Source of the DNA: Streptomyces sp. WZ-12
GTDB taxonomy: Bacteria > Actinomycetota > Actinomycetes > Streptomycetales > Streptomycetaceae
DNA: 64,000 bases
Reading direction: 5' to 3'
Assembly: GCF_028898845.1 (NCBI RefSeq)
Contig: NZ_CP118574.1
Span: 6,745,001 to 6,809,000, forward strand
The position numbers and the translations under genes are program-made. The notes under the pieces were generated by a model. The model was not told where the DNA came from, made no database searches, and saw only the letters and a program-made list of their open reading frames with translations. How positions within the stretch are numbered: the first letter of the stretch is position 1; each line of letters starts with the position of its first letter. Positions 18,753 to 27,503 of the stretch are shown one piece after another.

Positions 18753-19690
18753 CCACTACCCAGGCAGTTGAAGGCAGCGCAGCACCCGAGACCGGCCGCG
18801 CCGGGCGGACGGTGTTCCTGCTCGCGCACACCGGCCGCCCGGCGGCCGTCCGCAGCGCCGAACTCGTCGTCCAGGGGCTGCTGCGCAGCGGGATCGGCGT
18901 GCGGGTGCTGGCCGAGGAGGCCGCGGATCTGCCGCTGCCGGAGCGGGTGGAGCGGGTGGAGTCCGAGCAGTGCGCGGCCGAGGGCTGCGAACTGCTGGTC
19001 GTCCTCGGCGGGGACGGCACGCTGCTGCGCGGCGCGGACTTCGCCCGGACGTCCGGGGTGCCGATGCTCGGCGTCAACCTCGGCCGGGTCGGCTTCCTCG
19101 CCGAGGCCGAGCGCGACGACCTCGACAAGGTCGTCGACCGGGTCGTCACCCGCTCCTACGAGGTCGAGGAGCGGATGACCCTCGACGTCCTGGTGCGCAA
19201 CAACGGCGCCGTGGTGCACACCGATTGGGCGCTCAACGAGGCGTCGGTGGAGAAGGCCGCCCGGGAGCGGATGCTGGAGGTGGTCACCGAGGTCGACGGC
19301 CGGCCGGTCTCCCGGTTCGGCGGCGACGGGGTGGTCTGCGCGACGCCGACCGGCTCGACCGCCTACGCCTTCTCGGCCGGCGGGCCGGTCGTCTGGCCGG
19401 AGGTCGAGGCGCTGCTGATGGTGCCGATCAGCGCGCACGCCCTGTTCGCCAAGCCGCTGGTCACCGCGCCGACCTCGGTGCTGGCCGTCGAGGTCCAGCC
19501 CAAGACCCCGCACGGGGTGCTCTGGTGCGACGGCCGGCGCACCGTCGAACTCCCCGCCGGCGCCCGCGTCGAGGTCCGCCGCGGCGCCGTCCCGGTCCGG
19601 CTGGCCCGGCTGCACCACGCCTCCTTCACGGACCGGCTGGTCGCCAAGTTCGCCCTCCCGGTGGCCGGTTGGCGGGGCGCCCCCCACTAG
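18749..19690 (+). CDS. nadK: NAD kinase
   Basis: 313-aa ATP/polyphosphate NAD kinase (NADP synthesis). Motifs: VVLGGDGTLLRG (GGDGT), GVNLGRVGFLAEAERDD, TDWALNEASVEKAARERM (NE/D motif) and GVVCATPTGSTAYAFSAGG. The start is TTG 18749, overlapping the tlyA-like stop (TTGA), with ggagggg about 7 nt before; the longer open frame upstream is inside the methyltransferase. About 20 residues precede the catalytic domain. Translational coupling with the methyltransferase and the next-but-one recN are the standard Streptomyces arrangement. Confidence 0.95.
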   Translation: MTTTQAVEGSAAPETGRAGRTVFLLAHTGRPAAVRSAELVVQGLLRSGIGVRVLAEEAADLPLPERVERVESEQCAAEGCELLVVLGGDGTLLRGADFARTSGVPMLGVNLGRVGFLAEAERDDLDKVVDRVVTRSYEVEERMTLDVLVRNNGAVVHTDWALNEASVEKAARERMLEVVTEVDGRPVSRFGGDGVVCATPTGSTAYAFSAGGPVVWPEVEALLMVPISAHALFAKPLVTAPTSVLAVEVQPKTPHGVLWCDGRRTVELPAGARVEVRRGAVPVRLARLHHASFTDRLVAKFALPVAGWRGAPH

Positions 19691-19719
19691 GGCCGTCCTT
19701 GGTGCCGTCCGTACGGAAG

Positions 19720-19755
19720 CGGCCCGGACCGCGCGAGAGCGCCCGGTCCGGGCCG
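19720..19755. terminator. Bidirectional hairpin after NAD kinase
   Basis: A 12-bp stem (19720-19731 with 19744-19755, cggcccggaccg) with a 12-nt loop in the 86-bp gap between the convergent NAD kinase and S41 peptidase genes. Confidence 0.75.
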
Positions 19756-19776
19756 TTGTCGCGGGCGGGTGCGCGA

Positions 19777-21279
19777 CTACGCGCCGCCGCGCGCCAGTAG
19801 TTCCCGGGCCCGGGTCAGGGCCGTGTCGCGGCGGGCGGAGAGCTCCGCGGCGGTGAAGACCGGGGTGGGGACGGCGGGCGGGATGCCGGGTCCGTCGAAG
19901 GTGCGGCCGTCGGCGGTCAGGAACTCCTCGTTGGGCAGCCCGAACCCCCAGCCGTTGGGCAGCTTCCGGTCCAGCACGTCGGAGAAGACGCCCTGGGTGT
20001 TCTCGCCGATCCGGGTGGGCGCGGGCGAGCGGCCCATCAGGGACTGGGTGAAGGTCTCGCCCGCGCTGATCGTCAGCCGCCCGGTGAGGAGGGCGATCGG
20101 GCCGGTGTAGACGGGGCCGCGGTGCGGGCGGACGACGAGCGGCTCCGGGGTGGTGAACCGCCCCGCGTCCCGCGGGTCGTTGCGGGCCCGCTTGCGGTAG
20201 GCGAGGTAGGGGCGGTCGGTGAGCCGGGAGGCGATCCGTAGGCCGAGGGCGTCCGAGCCGCCGCCGTTGAGCCGCAGGTCGAGGACGAGGCCGCGGAGCG
20301 CGTGCGGCCCCTGGGTGCGCTCCTTGGTGAAGACGGCGTCCAACGCCCGGTCCAGCTCGGCGACATCGCCCGGGTAGCCGCCGTTCTTGGTGTAGCCGGC
20401 GAACTGGGTGACGCGGAAGTAGCCGATCCGGCCGGGCAGATCGGCGTAGGAGAGCTTGCCGTCGGCCCAGTGCCGCTGGACGGTGCCCGGGCCGAGGTTG
20501 GCGGCGAGCGCCGCGTCGACCCGGGTGGTGAACTCCGGGGTGGGCAGCACGGTGCCGGGGCGCTTGCCGGCGAACCAGTGGTCCTTGTCGGCGACGACCC
20601 GGGTGTGCGCGTCGTGCAGCGGCTCGATCATCTCGCGCAGCACCGCGAAGAGTTGGGCGTCGGTGGTGCGGGCGGTGATCCGGGGGCGGTAGCGGTCCCG
20701 GACGGCGTTCCAGTCGATGCCCTTGGCCCGGAAGAAGGGGTAGTTCTCGGCGTAGGTCTGCCAGAAGACGTCGAAGACCGTCCGCGGGTCGTGGGCCGGC
20801 GGGGTCGCGCAGCGCTGGGGCAGCGCGCCGACGCGGTGCAGGATGCGGTGGCCGGCGTTGTCCTCGGAGGACAGCCGGGCCTCGTCCCGGCCCGCCGGGG
20901 CCACGGTGAGCGGCGCCCCGTCCGGCACGGTGAAGCGGACCGTGCCGTCCGGGCCGGGGGTGCCGGCCCGGCCGCCGGTGAGCGAGCCGGGCAGGCAACT
21001 GAGGGCGGTGGTCTCGTAGGTCTTCAGGGTGCGGCCCTGAAGGGTGACGAGGGTGCCGTAACCGTCCGTCCGCCAGACGCCGTCCAGCGACGGCGCGGCC
21101 GTCCGCGCCGTCCCGGCCGCGTGGGCGGGCGCCGCGGCGGCGGTGCAGGCGGGCAGCACCGTCACCGCGGCCAGGGCGGCGGCCAACAGGACCGGGGTGC
21201 GGTGACGGCGGGCCGGGCGGGACGGCGGGGTCGGGGCGCGGCGGCCGGGAGTCGGCCGGAGCGTCGCCGGGTCACGCAT
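19777..21279 (-). CDS. Secreted S41 family peptidase
   Basis: 500-aa tail-specific-protease-like (S41) enzyme. The N-terminus has an Arg-rich n-region, a hydrophobic stretch TPVLLAAALAAVTVLPAC and a possible lipobox (LPAC near residue 47), so it is exported and perhaps lipid-anchored. The catalytic Ser is expected in GRLTISAGETFTQSL, with IGENTQGVFSDVL downstream as in other S41 proteins. LVLDLRLNGGGSDALG is the core beta-strand motif. It is an S41 member without an obvious PDZ domain. It is divergent from recN and inserted between NAD kinase and recN, which are usually adjacent in Streptomyces, so it may be a lineage-specific insertion. Confidence 0.85.
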   Translation of the reverse strand: MRDPATLRPTPGRRAPTPPSRPARRHRTPVLLAAALAAVTVLPACTAAAAPAHAAGTARTAAPSLDGVWRTDGYGTLVTLQGRTLKTYETTALSCLPGSLTGGRAGTPGPDGTVRFTVPDGAPLTVAPAGRDEARLSSEDNAGHRILHRVGALPQRCATPPAHDPRTVFDVFWQTYAENYPFFRAKGIDWNAVRDRYRPRITARTTDAQLFAVLREMIEPLHDAHTRVVADKDHWFAGKRPGTVLPTPEFTTRVDAALAANLGPGTVQRHWADGKLSYADLPGRIGYFRVTQFAGYTKNGGYPGDVAELDRALDAVFTKERTQGPHALRGLVLDLRLNGGGSDALGLRIASRLTDRPYLAYRKRARNDPRDAGRFTTPEPLVVRPHRGPVYTGPIALLTGRLTISAGETFTQSLMGRSPAPTRIGENTQGVFSDVLDRKLPNGWGFGLPNEEFLTADGRTFDGPGIPPAVPTPVFTAAELSARRDTALTRARELLARGGA

Positions 21280-21516
21280 GGGAGTACCTCACAAGGGTCG
21301 AAGGGGCGGAAACGAGGGAGAAGGGGCGCCGGGCCGATCCGGTGCGCTGCCAGCCTGCCGGCCGGCCCAAACCGGCGACCATGCGGCGGCCTCCCCTCTT
21401 CCCGGTGGGGTTTTCCGCAGGTCCCGGGCGCGCGGCGGGTCCGGGCGGGGAGCGGAGAGGGGGCGGTGGCGGTGGCGGTGTGGGGGAGGCCGTCGCGGGG
21501 CGGGCCCGGGACCTCG

Positions 21517-21530
21517 TAAGGTCATACCCG
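21517..21530 (+). promoter_or_regulatory. Possible -10 element for leaderless recN
   Basis: taaggt (21517-21522) fits the TANNNT -10 pattern and ends 7 nt before GTG 21530, which has no ribosome site. This places a start of transcription at or next to the start codon. I see no LexA-type GAAC-N4-GTTC dyad in the 250-bp divergent region. Confidence 0.35.
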
Positions 21531-23269
21531 TGTTGGAGGAGATGCGGATCCGGTCCCTGGGCGTCATCGACGATGCGGTCGTCGAGCTGTCCCCGGGCTT
21601 CACGGCCGTGACCGGCGAGACCGGCGCGGGCAAGACCATGGTCGTCACCAGCCTCGGCCTGCTGCTGGGCGGACGGGCGGACCCCGCCCTGGTGCGGATC
21701 GGTGCCAAGTCGGCGGTGGTCGAGGGGAGGCTCACCCTCGCGTCCGCCTCGCCCGCGGCCGTGCGGGCCGAGGAGGCCGGCGCGGAGCTGGACGACGGCG
21801 CGCTGCTGATCAGCCGCACGGTCTCCGCCGAGGGCCGCTCGCGGGCCCATGTGGGCGGCCGTTCGGCGCCGGTCGGGCTGCTCGGCGAACTCGCCGACGA
21901 CCTGGTCGCGGTGCACGGCCAGACCGACCAGCAGGGCCTGCTGCGGCCGGCCCGCCAGCGCCAGGCCCTGGACCGCTACGCCGGGGACGCGGTCGCCGTC
22001 CCGCTCGCCAAGTACACCGCCGCGCACCGCCGGCTGCGCACCGTCGCCACCGAGCTGGACGAGCTGACCACCCGGGCCCGGGAGCGCGCCCAGGAGGCCG
22101 ATCTGCTCCGCTTCGGCCTGGACGAGATCGCCGCCGCCGAGCCGCTGCCCGGCGAGGACGTGGAACTCGCCGCCGAGGCCGAACGGTTGGGCCACGCCGA
22201 GGCGCTGGCCTCCGCCGCGACCGCCGCGCACGGCGCGCTGGCCGGCGACCCCGTGGACCCCGAGGGCGTCGACGCCACCACCCTGGTCGCCGGCGCGCAC
22301 CGCGCCCTGGAGGCGGTCCGCGGCCACGACCGGGAGCTGGCCGCCCTGGCCGACCGGCTCGGCGAGCTCGGCATCCTGATGGCCGACGTCGCCACCGAAC
22401 TCGCGAGCTACGCCGACGGGTTGGACGCCGACCCGCTGCGGTTGGCCGCCGTCGAGGAGCGCCGCGCCGCCCTGACCCACCTCACCCGCAAGTACGGCGA
22501 GGACCTCACCGCGGTGCTGGCGTGGTCAGAGGAGAGCGCCGCCCGGCTCGCCGAACTCGACGGCGACGACGACAAGATCGCCGAACTGACCGCGGAGCGC
22601 GACGCGCTCCGCGCCGAACTGGGCGAGCTGGCCCAGCAGTTGACCGACGCCCGGACCGAATCCGCGGAGCGCTTCGCCGCCGCGGTCACCGCCGAGCTCG
22701 GCGAACTCGCCATGCCGCACGCCCGGGTGAGCGTCGCGCTGCACCAGAGCGAGGTGCCCGAGGACGCCGACGGCATCGTCGTGGGCGGCCGCACGGTGGC
22801 CTACGGACCGGCCGGCGCCGACGAGGTCGAGATCCTGCTGGCCCCGCACCCGGGCGCCCCGCCCCGGCCGATCGCCAAGGGGGCGTCCGGCGGCGAGCTG
22901 TCCCGGGTGATGCTCGCCGTGGAGGTCGTCTTCGCCGGCTCCGACCCGGTGCCGACGTACCTCTTCGACGAGGTGGACGCCGGCGTCGGCGGCAAGGCGG
23001 CCGTCGAGGTCGGCCGGCGGCTGGCCAGGCTCGCCAAGTCCGCGCAGGTCGTGGTGGTCACCCACCTCCCGCAGGTCGCCGCGTTCGCCGACCGGCAGTT
23101 GCTGGTGGAGAAGACCAACGACGGCTCGGTCACCCGCAGCGGCGTCACCGTCCTGGAGGGCGAGGACCGGGTCCGCGAGCTGTCCCGGATGCTGGCCGGC
23201 CAGGAGGACTCCGAGACGGCCCGCGCGCACGCCGAGGAACTGCTGGAGACCGCGCGCACCAGCGCGTAG
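21530..23269 (+). CDS. recN: DNA repair protein RecN
   Basis: 579-aa SMC-like ATPase of double-strand-break repair. Walker A GETGAGKT is at residues 29-36; the ABC signature is KGASGGELSRVMLAVE and Walker B is TYLFDEVDAGVGG, followed by VVVVTHLPQVAAFADRQLLV. The middle holds the two coiled-coil arms. GTG 21530 gives the standard N-terminus (V/M)LEEMRIRSLGVID; ATG 21542 is an alternative. The region upstream is open in frame but is G-rich non-coding sequence. Length is typical. Confidence 0.95.
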   Translation: MLEEMRIRSLGVIDDAVVELSPGFTAVTGETGAGKTMVVTSLGLLLGGRADPALVRIGAKSAVVEGRLTLASASPAAVRAEEAGAELDDGALLISRTVSAEGRSRAHVGGRSAPVGLLGELADDLVAVHGQTDQQGLLRPARQRQALDRYAGDAVAVPLAKYTAAHRRLRTVATELDELTTRARERAQEADLLRFGLDEIAAAEPLPGEDVELAAEAERLGHAEALASAATAAHGALAGDPVDPEGVDATTLVAGAHRALEAVRGHDRELAALADRLGELGILMADVATELASYADGLDADPLRLAAVEERRAALTHLTRKYGEDLTAVLAWSEESAARLAELDGDDDKIAELTAERDALRAELGELAQQLTDARTESAERFAAAVTAELGELAMPHARVSVALHQSEVPEDADGIVVGGRTVAYGPAGADEVEILLAPHPGAPPRPIAKGASGGELSRVMLAVEVVFAGSDPVPTYLFDEVDAGVGGKAAVEVGRRLARLAKSAQVVVVTHLPQVAAFADRQLLVEKTNDGSVTRSGVTVLEGEDRVRELSRMLAGQEDSETARAHAEELLETARTSA

Positions 23270-23298
23270 CGCGGCAACGACCCACCAGGGGGAGCGAC

Positions 23299-24093
23299 AT
23301 GACGGGGACCAGCGGCCGCGGCGGGCCGTCGCGGCGGGGCGCGGCGCTGCTCGCGGCGGCCGGCGCGACCCGGGCCGCCTACGAGGCGCTGCGCCGCCGG
23401 CCACCGGGCGGCCCGGCCCGTTGGGAGCGGACCAACTACGCGGGCCGGACGGTCACCCTGCACGCCGGCCCGGCGGCCGCGCTCGGCACCGCGCTGGCCG
23501 CGGCCGGCGCGCCGGGGCTGCCGGCCCGGGCCCGCGCGGCGGCGGCGCTGGCCGTGCTGGCCGCCGGCGGCTGCGGCGGCTACGACGACGTCGCCGGCGC
23601 CGGCGACCCCCGGCGCGGCTTCCGGGCGCACCTGTCCGCGCTGCGGCACGGCGAGGTCACCAGCGGCGCGGTCAAGCTGTTCGGCATCGGCGCCGCCGGG
23701 CTCGCCGCCGGCGCCCTGCTCAAGGACCGCCCGGCGGAACGGGTGTTGGCGGGCGTGGTGATCGCCGGCTCGGCCCATCTGGTCAACCTCCTCGACGTGC
23801 GTCCGGGCCGGGCGGCCGGCGCCGCGCTGGCGCTGGCCGCGCCGGGACTGCTGCGCCGCGGGCCGGCCGGGCCGCTCTCCGCCGTCCCCCTCGGCGCCGC
23901 GGCCGCGGTCGTCGCGGACGACCTCGGGGAGCGCACCATGCTCGGCGACGCCGGGGCGCATGCCCTCGGCGCCGCCCTCGGCCTGGCCGTCGTCGCCGGC
24001 AACGGGCGGGCCGGACTGGCCGCGCACGCCGCCGGGTTGGTCGCCGCGGCGGCCGCCGGCGACCGCATCAGCCGCCTCGCCGGGGCGCCTTGA
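23299..24093 (+). CDS. MraY/WecA-like integral membrane protein
   Basis: 264-aa Ala/Gly/Leu-rich membrane protein with roughly six to eight hydrophobic segments. GGYDDVAG, GFRAHLSALRHGEVTSGAVKL and ERTMLGDAGAHALGAALG resemble the DDxxG, gF.GHL...G..T and GDxGs motifs of polyprenyl-phosphate glycosyl-1-phosphate transferases (glycosyltransferase 4 family), but the protein is shorter than MraY and lacks part of the core. ATG 23299 has a gggag site. It lies between recN and a glycosyltransferase in the usual Streptomyces order. A role in lipid-linked sugar chemistry is inference. Confidence 0.8.
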   Translation: MTGTSGRGGPSRRGAALLAAAGATRAAYEALRRRPPGGPARWERTNYAGRTVTLHAGPAAALGTALAAAGAPGLPARARAAAALAVLAAGGCGGYDDVAGAGDPRRGFRAHLSALRHGEVTSGAVKLFGIGAAGLAAGALLKDRPAERVLAGVVIAGSAHLVNLLDVRPGRAAGAALALAAPGLLRRGPAGPLSAVPLGAAAAVVADDLGERTMLGDAGAHALGAALGLAVVAGNGRAGLAAHAAGLVAAAAAGDRISRLAGAP

Positions 24094-24505
24094 CCCACGC
24101 CCGGCGCCGGCCCGGCCTTCCGGCCGCCGGCCCGGGGAAGATCCGGCGCCACCCGATCCGGACAGTGAAGGTCGGGTTCCGGACAGTGGCGGGGTGTGGC
24201 TTCAGGGGCGGGTTCACCCCGTTCGGGTGGCAATCCGTGCACGCATCATGTCGCCCATGTGGGTGAATCCGCGGATCCGCGGATGAGACTTCCCACCGGA
24301 ACGGCGTGCGCACGGTGCCGAATTGACGGTGCCCAACTGGCATCCTGGGCGCGGTGCGCAGTGCCGGGGCGCGCCCGCTCCGCCCTGCCCACGATCCGGG
24401 CACGCAGTCACGCCCCGACACATCACGGCACCTCGCAGTGGCAAACCGCCCCGCCGGTACGGTTCGTACCGCGCGTACCGCCCCCCGACCCAGGAGCCCG
24501 CCCTC
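24094..24505. other. 412-bp intergenic region with direct repeats and a palindrome
   Basis: No credible gene. It holds two copies of tccggacagtg (24157-24167 and 24178-24188, period 21 bp, two helical turns), and an 18-bp perfect palindrome atccgcggatccgcggat at 24267-24284. Both precede the glycosyltransferase gene. These look like regulator sites rather than coding sequence. Confidence 0.6.
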
Positions 24506-25666
24506 GTGAGCTGCACCCCGACCCCGCCGCACGGGCCGTCGTCGCTGCGCACGGTCCAGGTGCTCGGCCGGGGCGGGGCCGGCAGCGCGGCGCACGTCCG
24601 CTCCCTGACCGAGGGGCTGGTCGCCCGCGGGATCCGGGTGACCGTCTGCGCCCCGCCGGAGGCCGAGGAGACCTACGGCTTCGCCGCGGCCGGCGCCCGC
24701 TTCGTCCCGGTCACCCCGCGGCTGGACCCGGCGGGCCTGGCCGTGCTCCGCGGCACCTGCTGGGACGCCGATCTGGTGCACGCGCACGGCCTGCGGGCGG
24801 GCGTGCGCGCGGCGACGGCCCTGCGCGGGCTGCGCAGTCCCCGGGGCGGCCGGGTCCCGCTCGTCCTCACCTGGCACACCAAGGCACACACCGAGGGCGC
24901 CCGGGCCCAGATGGTGCACCTGATGGAACGTCGGGCGGCCCGGGCCGCCGCGGTCGTCCTGGGCGTCTGCTCCGACCTCGTCGACCGGGCCCGCGCGCGC
25001 GGCGCCAGGGACGCCCGCCTCGCGCCGGTCGCCGTCCCGGACCTCCGCCCCGGCCGGGCCGCCGCCGACCCCGACCGCAGCCCCGACAAGGAGCGCGCCG
25101 AACTGGGCGCGGTGGACCGGCCGTTGCTGCTCGCGGTCGGCCGGCTCGACCCCTCCCAGGGCCACGACGTGCTGCTGGACGCGGCCCACGCCTGGTGCGG
25201 GCTGGACCCCCAGCCCTTGTTGGCCATCGCCGGCGAGGGGCCCCAACGGGCCGCGCTCCAGCGCCGGATCGACGGCGAACGGCTGCCGGTCCAGCTCCTC
25301 GGCCGCCGCGACGACGTGCCCGAACTCCTCGCCGCCGCCGACCTGGTGATGCTGCCGAGCCGTTGGGAGGCGCGGTCGCTGATCGCCCAGGAGGCGCTGC
25401 GCGCCGGCGTCCCCCTGGTGGCCACCGACACCGGCGGCACCCGCGAACTGGTCGGCCGGGCCGCCGCGTTGGTCCGCTACGGCGACGCCGCCGCGCTGGC
25501 CCGTACGGTCCTGGAACTGCTCGCCGACCCGGTGCGCCGCGCCGCGCTCGCCGCGGCCGGCCGCGCCCAGGCCGCCCACTGGCCCAGCGAGAACGACACC
25601 GTCGCCCAGGTCCTCAGCGTCTACGACGAGTTGACCCAGCCGACCCCTGCGGGTCGCCCGGCCTGA
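24506..25666 (+). CDS. Glycosyltransferase family 4 protein
   Basis: 386-aa GT-B glycosyltransferase. N-terminal LGRGGAGSAAHVRSLTEGL is the glycine-rich acceptor-side motif; the C-terminal half has AVGRLDPSQGHDVLLDA, LLGRRDDVPELLAAADLVML and PSRWEARSLIAQEALRAGVP with the E-x7-E nucleotide-sugar motif, then VATDTGGTRELVG. GTG 24506 is chosen because AGGAG (24492-24496) is 9 nt upstream. It follows the MraY-like membrane gene and converges with the PucR gene, 21 bp apart. Donor and acceptor are unknown. Confidence 0.9.
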   Translation: MSCTPTPPHGPSSLRTVQVLGRGGAGSAAHVRSLTEGLVARGIRVTVCAPPEAEETYGFAAAGARFVPVTPRLDPAGLAVLRGTCWDADLVHAHGLRAGVRAATALRGLRSPRGGRVPLVLTWHTKAHTEGARAQMVHLMERRAARAAAVVLGVCSDLVDRARARGARDARLAPVAVPDLRPGRAAADPDRSPDKERAELGAVDRPLLLAVGRLDPSQGHDVLLDAAHAWCGLDPQPLLAIAGEGPQRAALQRRIDGERLPVQLLGRRDDVPELLAAADLVMLPSRWEARSLIAQEALRAGVPLVATDTGGTRELVGRAAALVRYGDAAALARTVLELLADPVRRAALAAAGRAQAAHWPSENDTVAQVLSVYDELTQPTPAGRPA

Positions 25667-25687
25667 CCCCAGCCCGCCGGCGCGCTG

Positions 25688-27313
25688 CTACCGCCCGGTG
25701 TGCCGCCGCGCCCGCAGCGCCAGCCGCAGCCCCAGCACGGTCCCCGGATCGTCCAGGTCCGTCCCCAGCAACTGGGCGATCTTCGCCAACCGGTCGTAGA
25801 GCGTCTGTCGGTTGACGTTCAGATCGCGGGCGGTCTCGGCCTTGCGGCCCGCGCTGGCCAGGTACGCCTCCAGCGTCGGCAGCAGCGGCTGGCGGGCCGT
25901 CCGGTCGTGGGCCAGCAGCGGGCCGATGGCGCGCTCGACGAAGTCGCCGAGCACCCCCTGCTCGCCGTGGTCCCGCATCCGCCACAGCAGCAGCTCGATG
26001 TCCAGCCGCTGGGCGTCGTACCAGGGCGCCTCCGGCAACCCCTGGGCCGCGGCCGCCGCCTCCGCCGCGTGCCGCAGCCCGGTGCCGGCCGCCGCCCAGT
26101 CGCCGGCCGTGCCGACCACCACCACCGGGCGCTGCGCGGACGGCCGGTCCAGGCCGGCCCGGACGACGCCGGCGCGCAGCGCCTCGGCGATCCGGTCGGC
26201 CAGCGCCGCCCGGTCCTGGCCGCCGCGCAGTGTCACCAGCAGCGGCACCCGGCCCTCGACGGGCCGCACGCCGAGCAGCACCGGCACCCCGGGCCCGGCC
26301 AACTCCTCGCGCAGTGCCTGGGCGAGCAGCGCCCAGCTCCCGGGGGAGGGCAGCGCCGCCGGCAGCCGCATCACCACCGGCAGGATCGCCTCGGCGCCCG
26401 GCCGGAAGCCCAACAGCCGGGCCTGCGCCGGAGCTTCGGCCGCGGAGACGCGGCCCTCCGCCAGTTCGGCGAGGAAGTCGCCGCGGCCGCGGGCGGCCAG
26501 CACCTCCTCCTGACGGGACTGGAGCATGACCACCGCCAGCAGATCGGCGGCCCGTTCCGCGGCGATCCGGTGCACCGGCGCCAGCGGCCCGTTCACCGGG
26601 AGCAGCACCAGCCGGGCGCGCACCGCGTCCGGCCCGGGCCCGCCACCCGGCACCTCGATCCGCACGCCGGTCTCCCGCAGCCCCTCCCAGGCCAGCAGCG
26701 GATCGGCGTCCGCGCCGCCGTCGTCGCCCTCCGGCCCGGCCGCGTAGAGCGGGCTGCCGTCGGGCGCCTCCAGGCACAGTGGATTGCCGGTGAAGACCGC
26801 GAGCAGCCGCAGCACCTCCGGGGCGCCGCCACCCCGCAACAGCACGGCGGTGCAGCGCCGCAGCAGTTCGTCGGCGCGCCGCAGCAGGCTGTAGTGGCTG
26901 TTGATGATCTCGGTGTGGATCTCCTCGGTCACCGTGACGTACGGGACCTCGCGGTGCAGTTGGATCAGCGGCAGCCCGCAGTCCCGGGCCGCGTCGATCA
27001 GCGCCGCCGGCAGCGCGTCGAACCGCGACCCCAGCTCCACCACCAGCGCGGCCACGTCCCGGTCCGCCAGCTTGCGGATGAAGGCGCGCTGCTCGGACGG
27101 CCGGGTGCCCACCCCGAGGCCGGTGGTCAGCAGCAGCTCGCCGCCCTTGAGCAGCGAGGCGATGTGCGGCACCTCCCCGGCGTGCACCCAGCGCACCGGC
27201 CGGTCCAGCCGCCCCTCGCCGGCCAGCACCTCCGGCAGCCCGCGCCGCAACGACGGCAGCTCCAGTGCCCTGCGTACCGTGATCTCGGCTTCGATCGTCG
27301 CGTGCGGCCCCAT
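25688..27313 (-). CDS. PucR family transcriptional regulator
   Basis: 541-aa regulator. The N-terminal PucR domain is evident (VRRALELPSLRRGLPEVLAG, HIASLLKGGELLLTTGLGVG, ALVVELGSRFDALPAALIDA). The C-terminal PucR-type helix-turn-helix is YLASAGRKAETARDLNVNRQ followed by TLYDRLAKIAQLLG. The central region has GGDEF-like/GAF-like character as is usual. ATG 27313 gives MGPHATIEAEITV; ATG 27334 is an alternative. It is divergent from the GH64 glucanase gene, 190 bp away. PucR was described for purine catabolism, but family members control diverse catabolic genes. Confidence 0.92.
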   Translation of the reverse strand: MGPHATIEAEITVRRALELPSLRRGLPEVLAGEGRLDRPVRWVHAGEVPHIASLLKGGELLLTTGLGVGTRPSEQRAFIRKLADRDVAALVVELGSRFDALPAALIDAARDCGLPLIQLHREVPYVTVTEEIHTEIINSHYSLLRRADELLRRCTAVLLRGGGAPEVLRLLAVFTGNPLCLEAPDGSPLYAAGPEGDDGGADADPLLAWEGLRETGVRIEVPGGGPGPDAVRARLVLLPVNGPLAPVHRIAAERAADLLAVVMLQSRQEEVLAARGRGDFLAELAEGRVSAAEAPAQARLLGFRPGAEAILPVVMRLPAALPSPGSWALLAQALREELAGPGVPVLLGVRPVEGRVPLLVTLRGGQDRAALADRIAEALRAGVVRAGLDRPSAQRPVVVVGTAGDWAAAGTGLRHAAEAAAAAQGLPEAPWYDAQRLDIELLLWRMRDHGEQGVLGDFVERAIGPLLAHDRTARQPLLPTLEAYLASAGRKAETARDLNVNRQTLYDRLAKIAQLLGTDLDDPGTVLGLRLALRARRHTGR

Positions 27314-27428
27314 GCCGCGAACGCTACCGCGCATCCGCCGATCCGGAGGAACACCATCCGGATGACCTCCGCCGCCCTTGGGGAGCACTCGCCCCGCCCC
27401 TCCCCAACTCCCCCTCCCGTCCGCCCAC

Positions 27429-27458
27429 TTGACGGCATCGGGGATCACTCGGCAGGGT
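27429..27458 (+). promoter_or_regulatory. Possible vegetative promoter for the GH64 gene
   Basis: ttgacg (27429-27434) and cagggt (27453-27458) are 18 bp apart and resemble HrdB-type -35/-10 elements. They lie 46 bp upstream of the glucanase ATG. Confidence 0.4.
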
Positions 27459-27503
27459 GCCCGGACCAGGAGAGCGCTCACCCCCCCCACGAGGAGCCGC
27501 CCC

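Noticed and set aside
21278..21529. Upstream extension of recN
   Set aside because: Translates to Gly/Arg-rich sequence of the divergent control region; the standard RecN N-terminus begins at GTG 21530.
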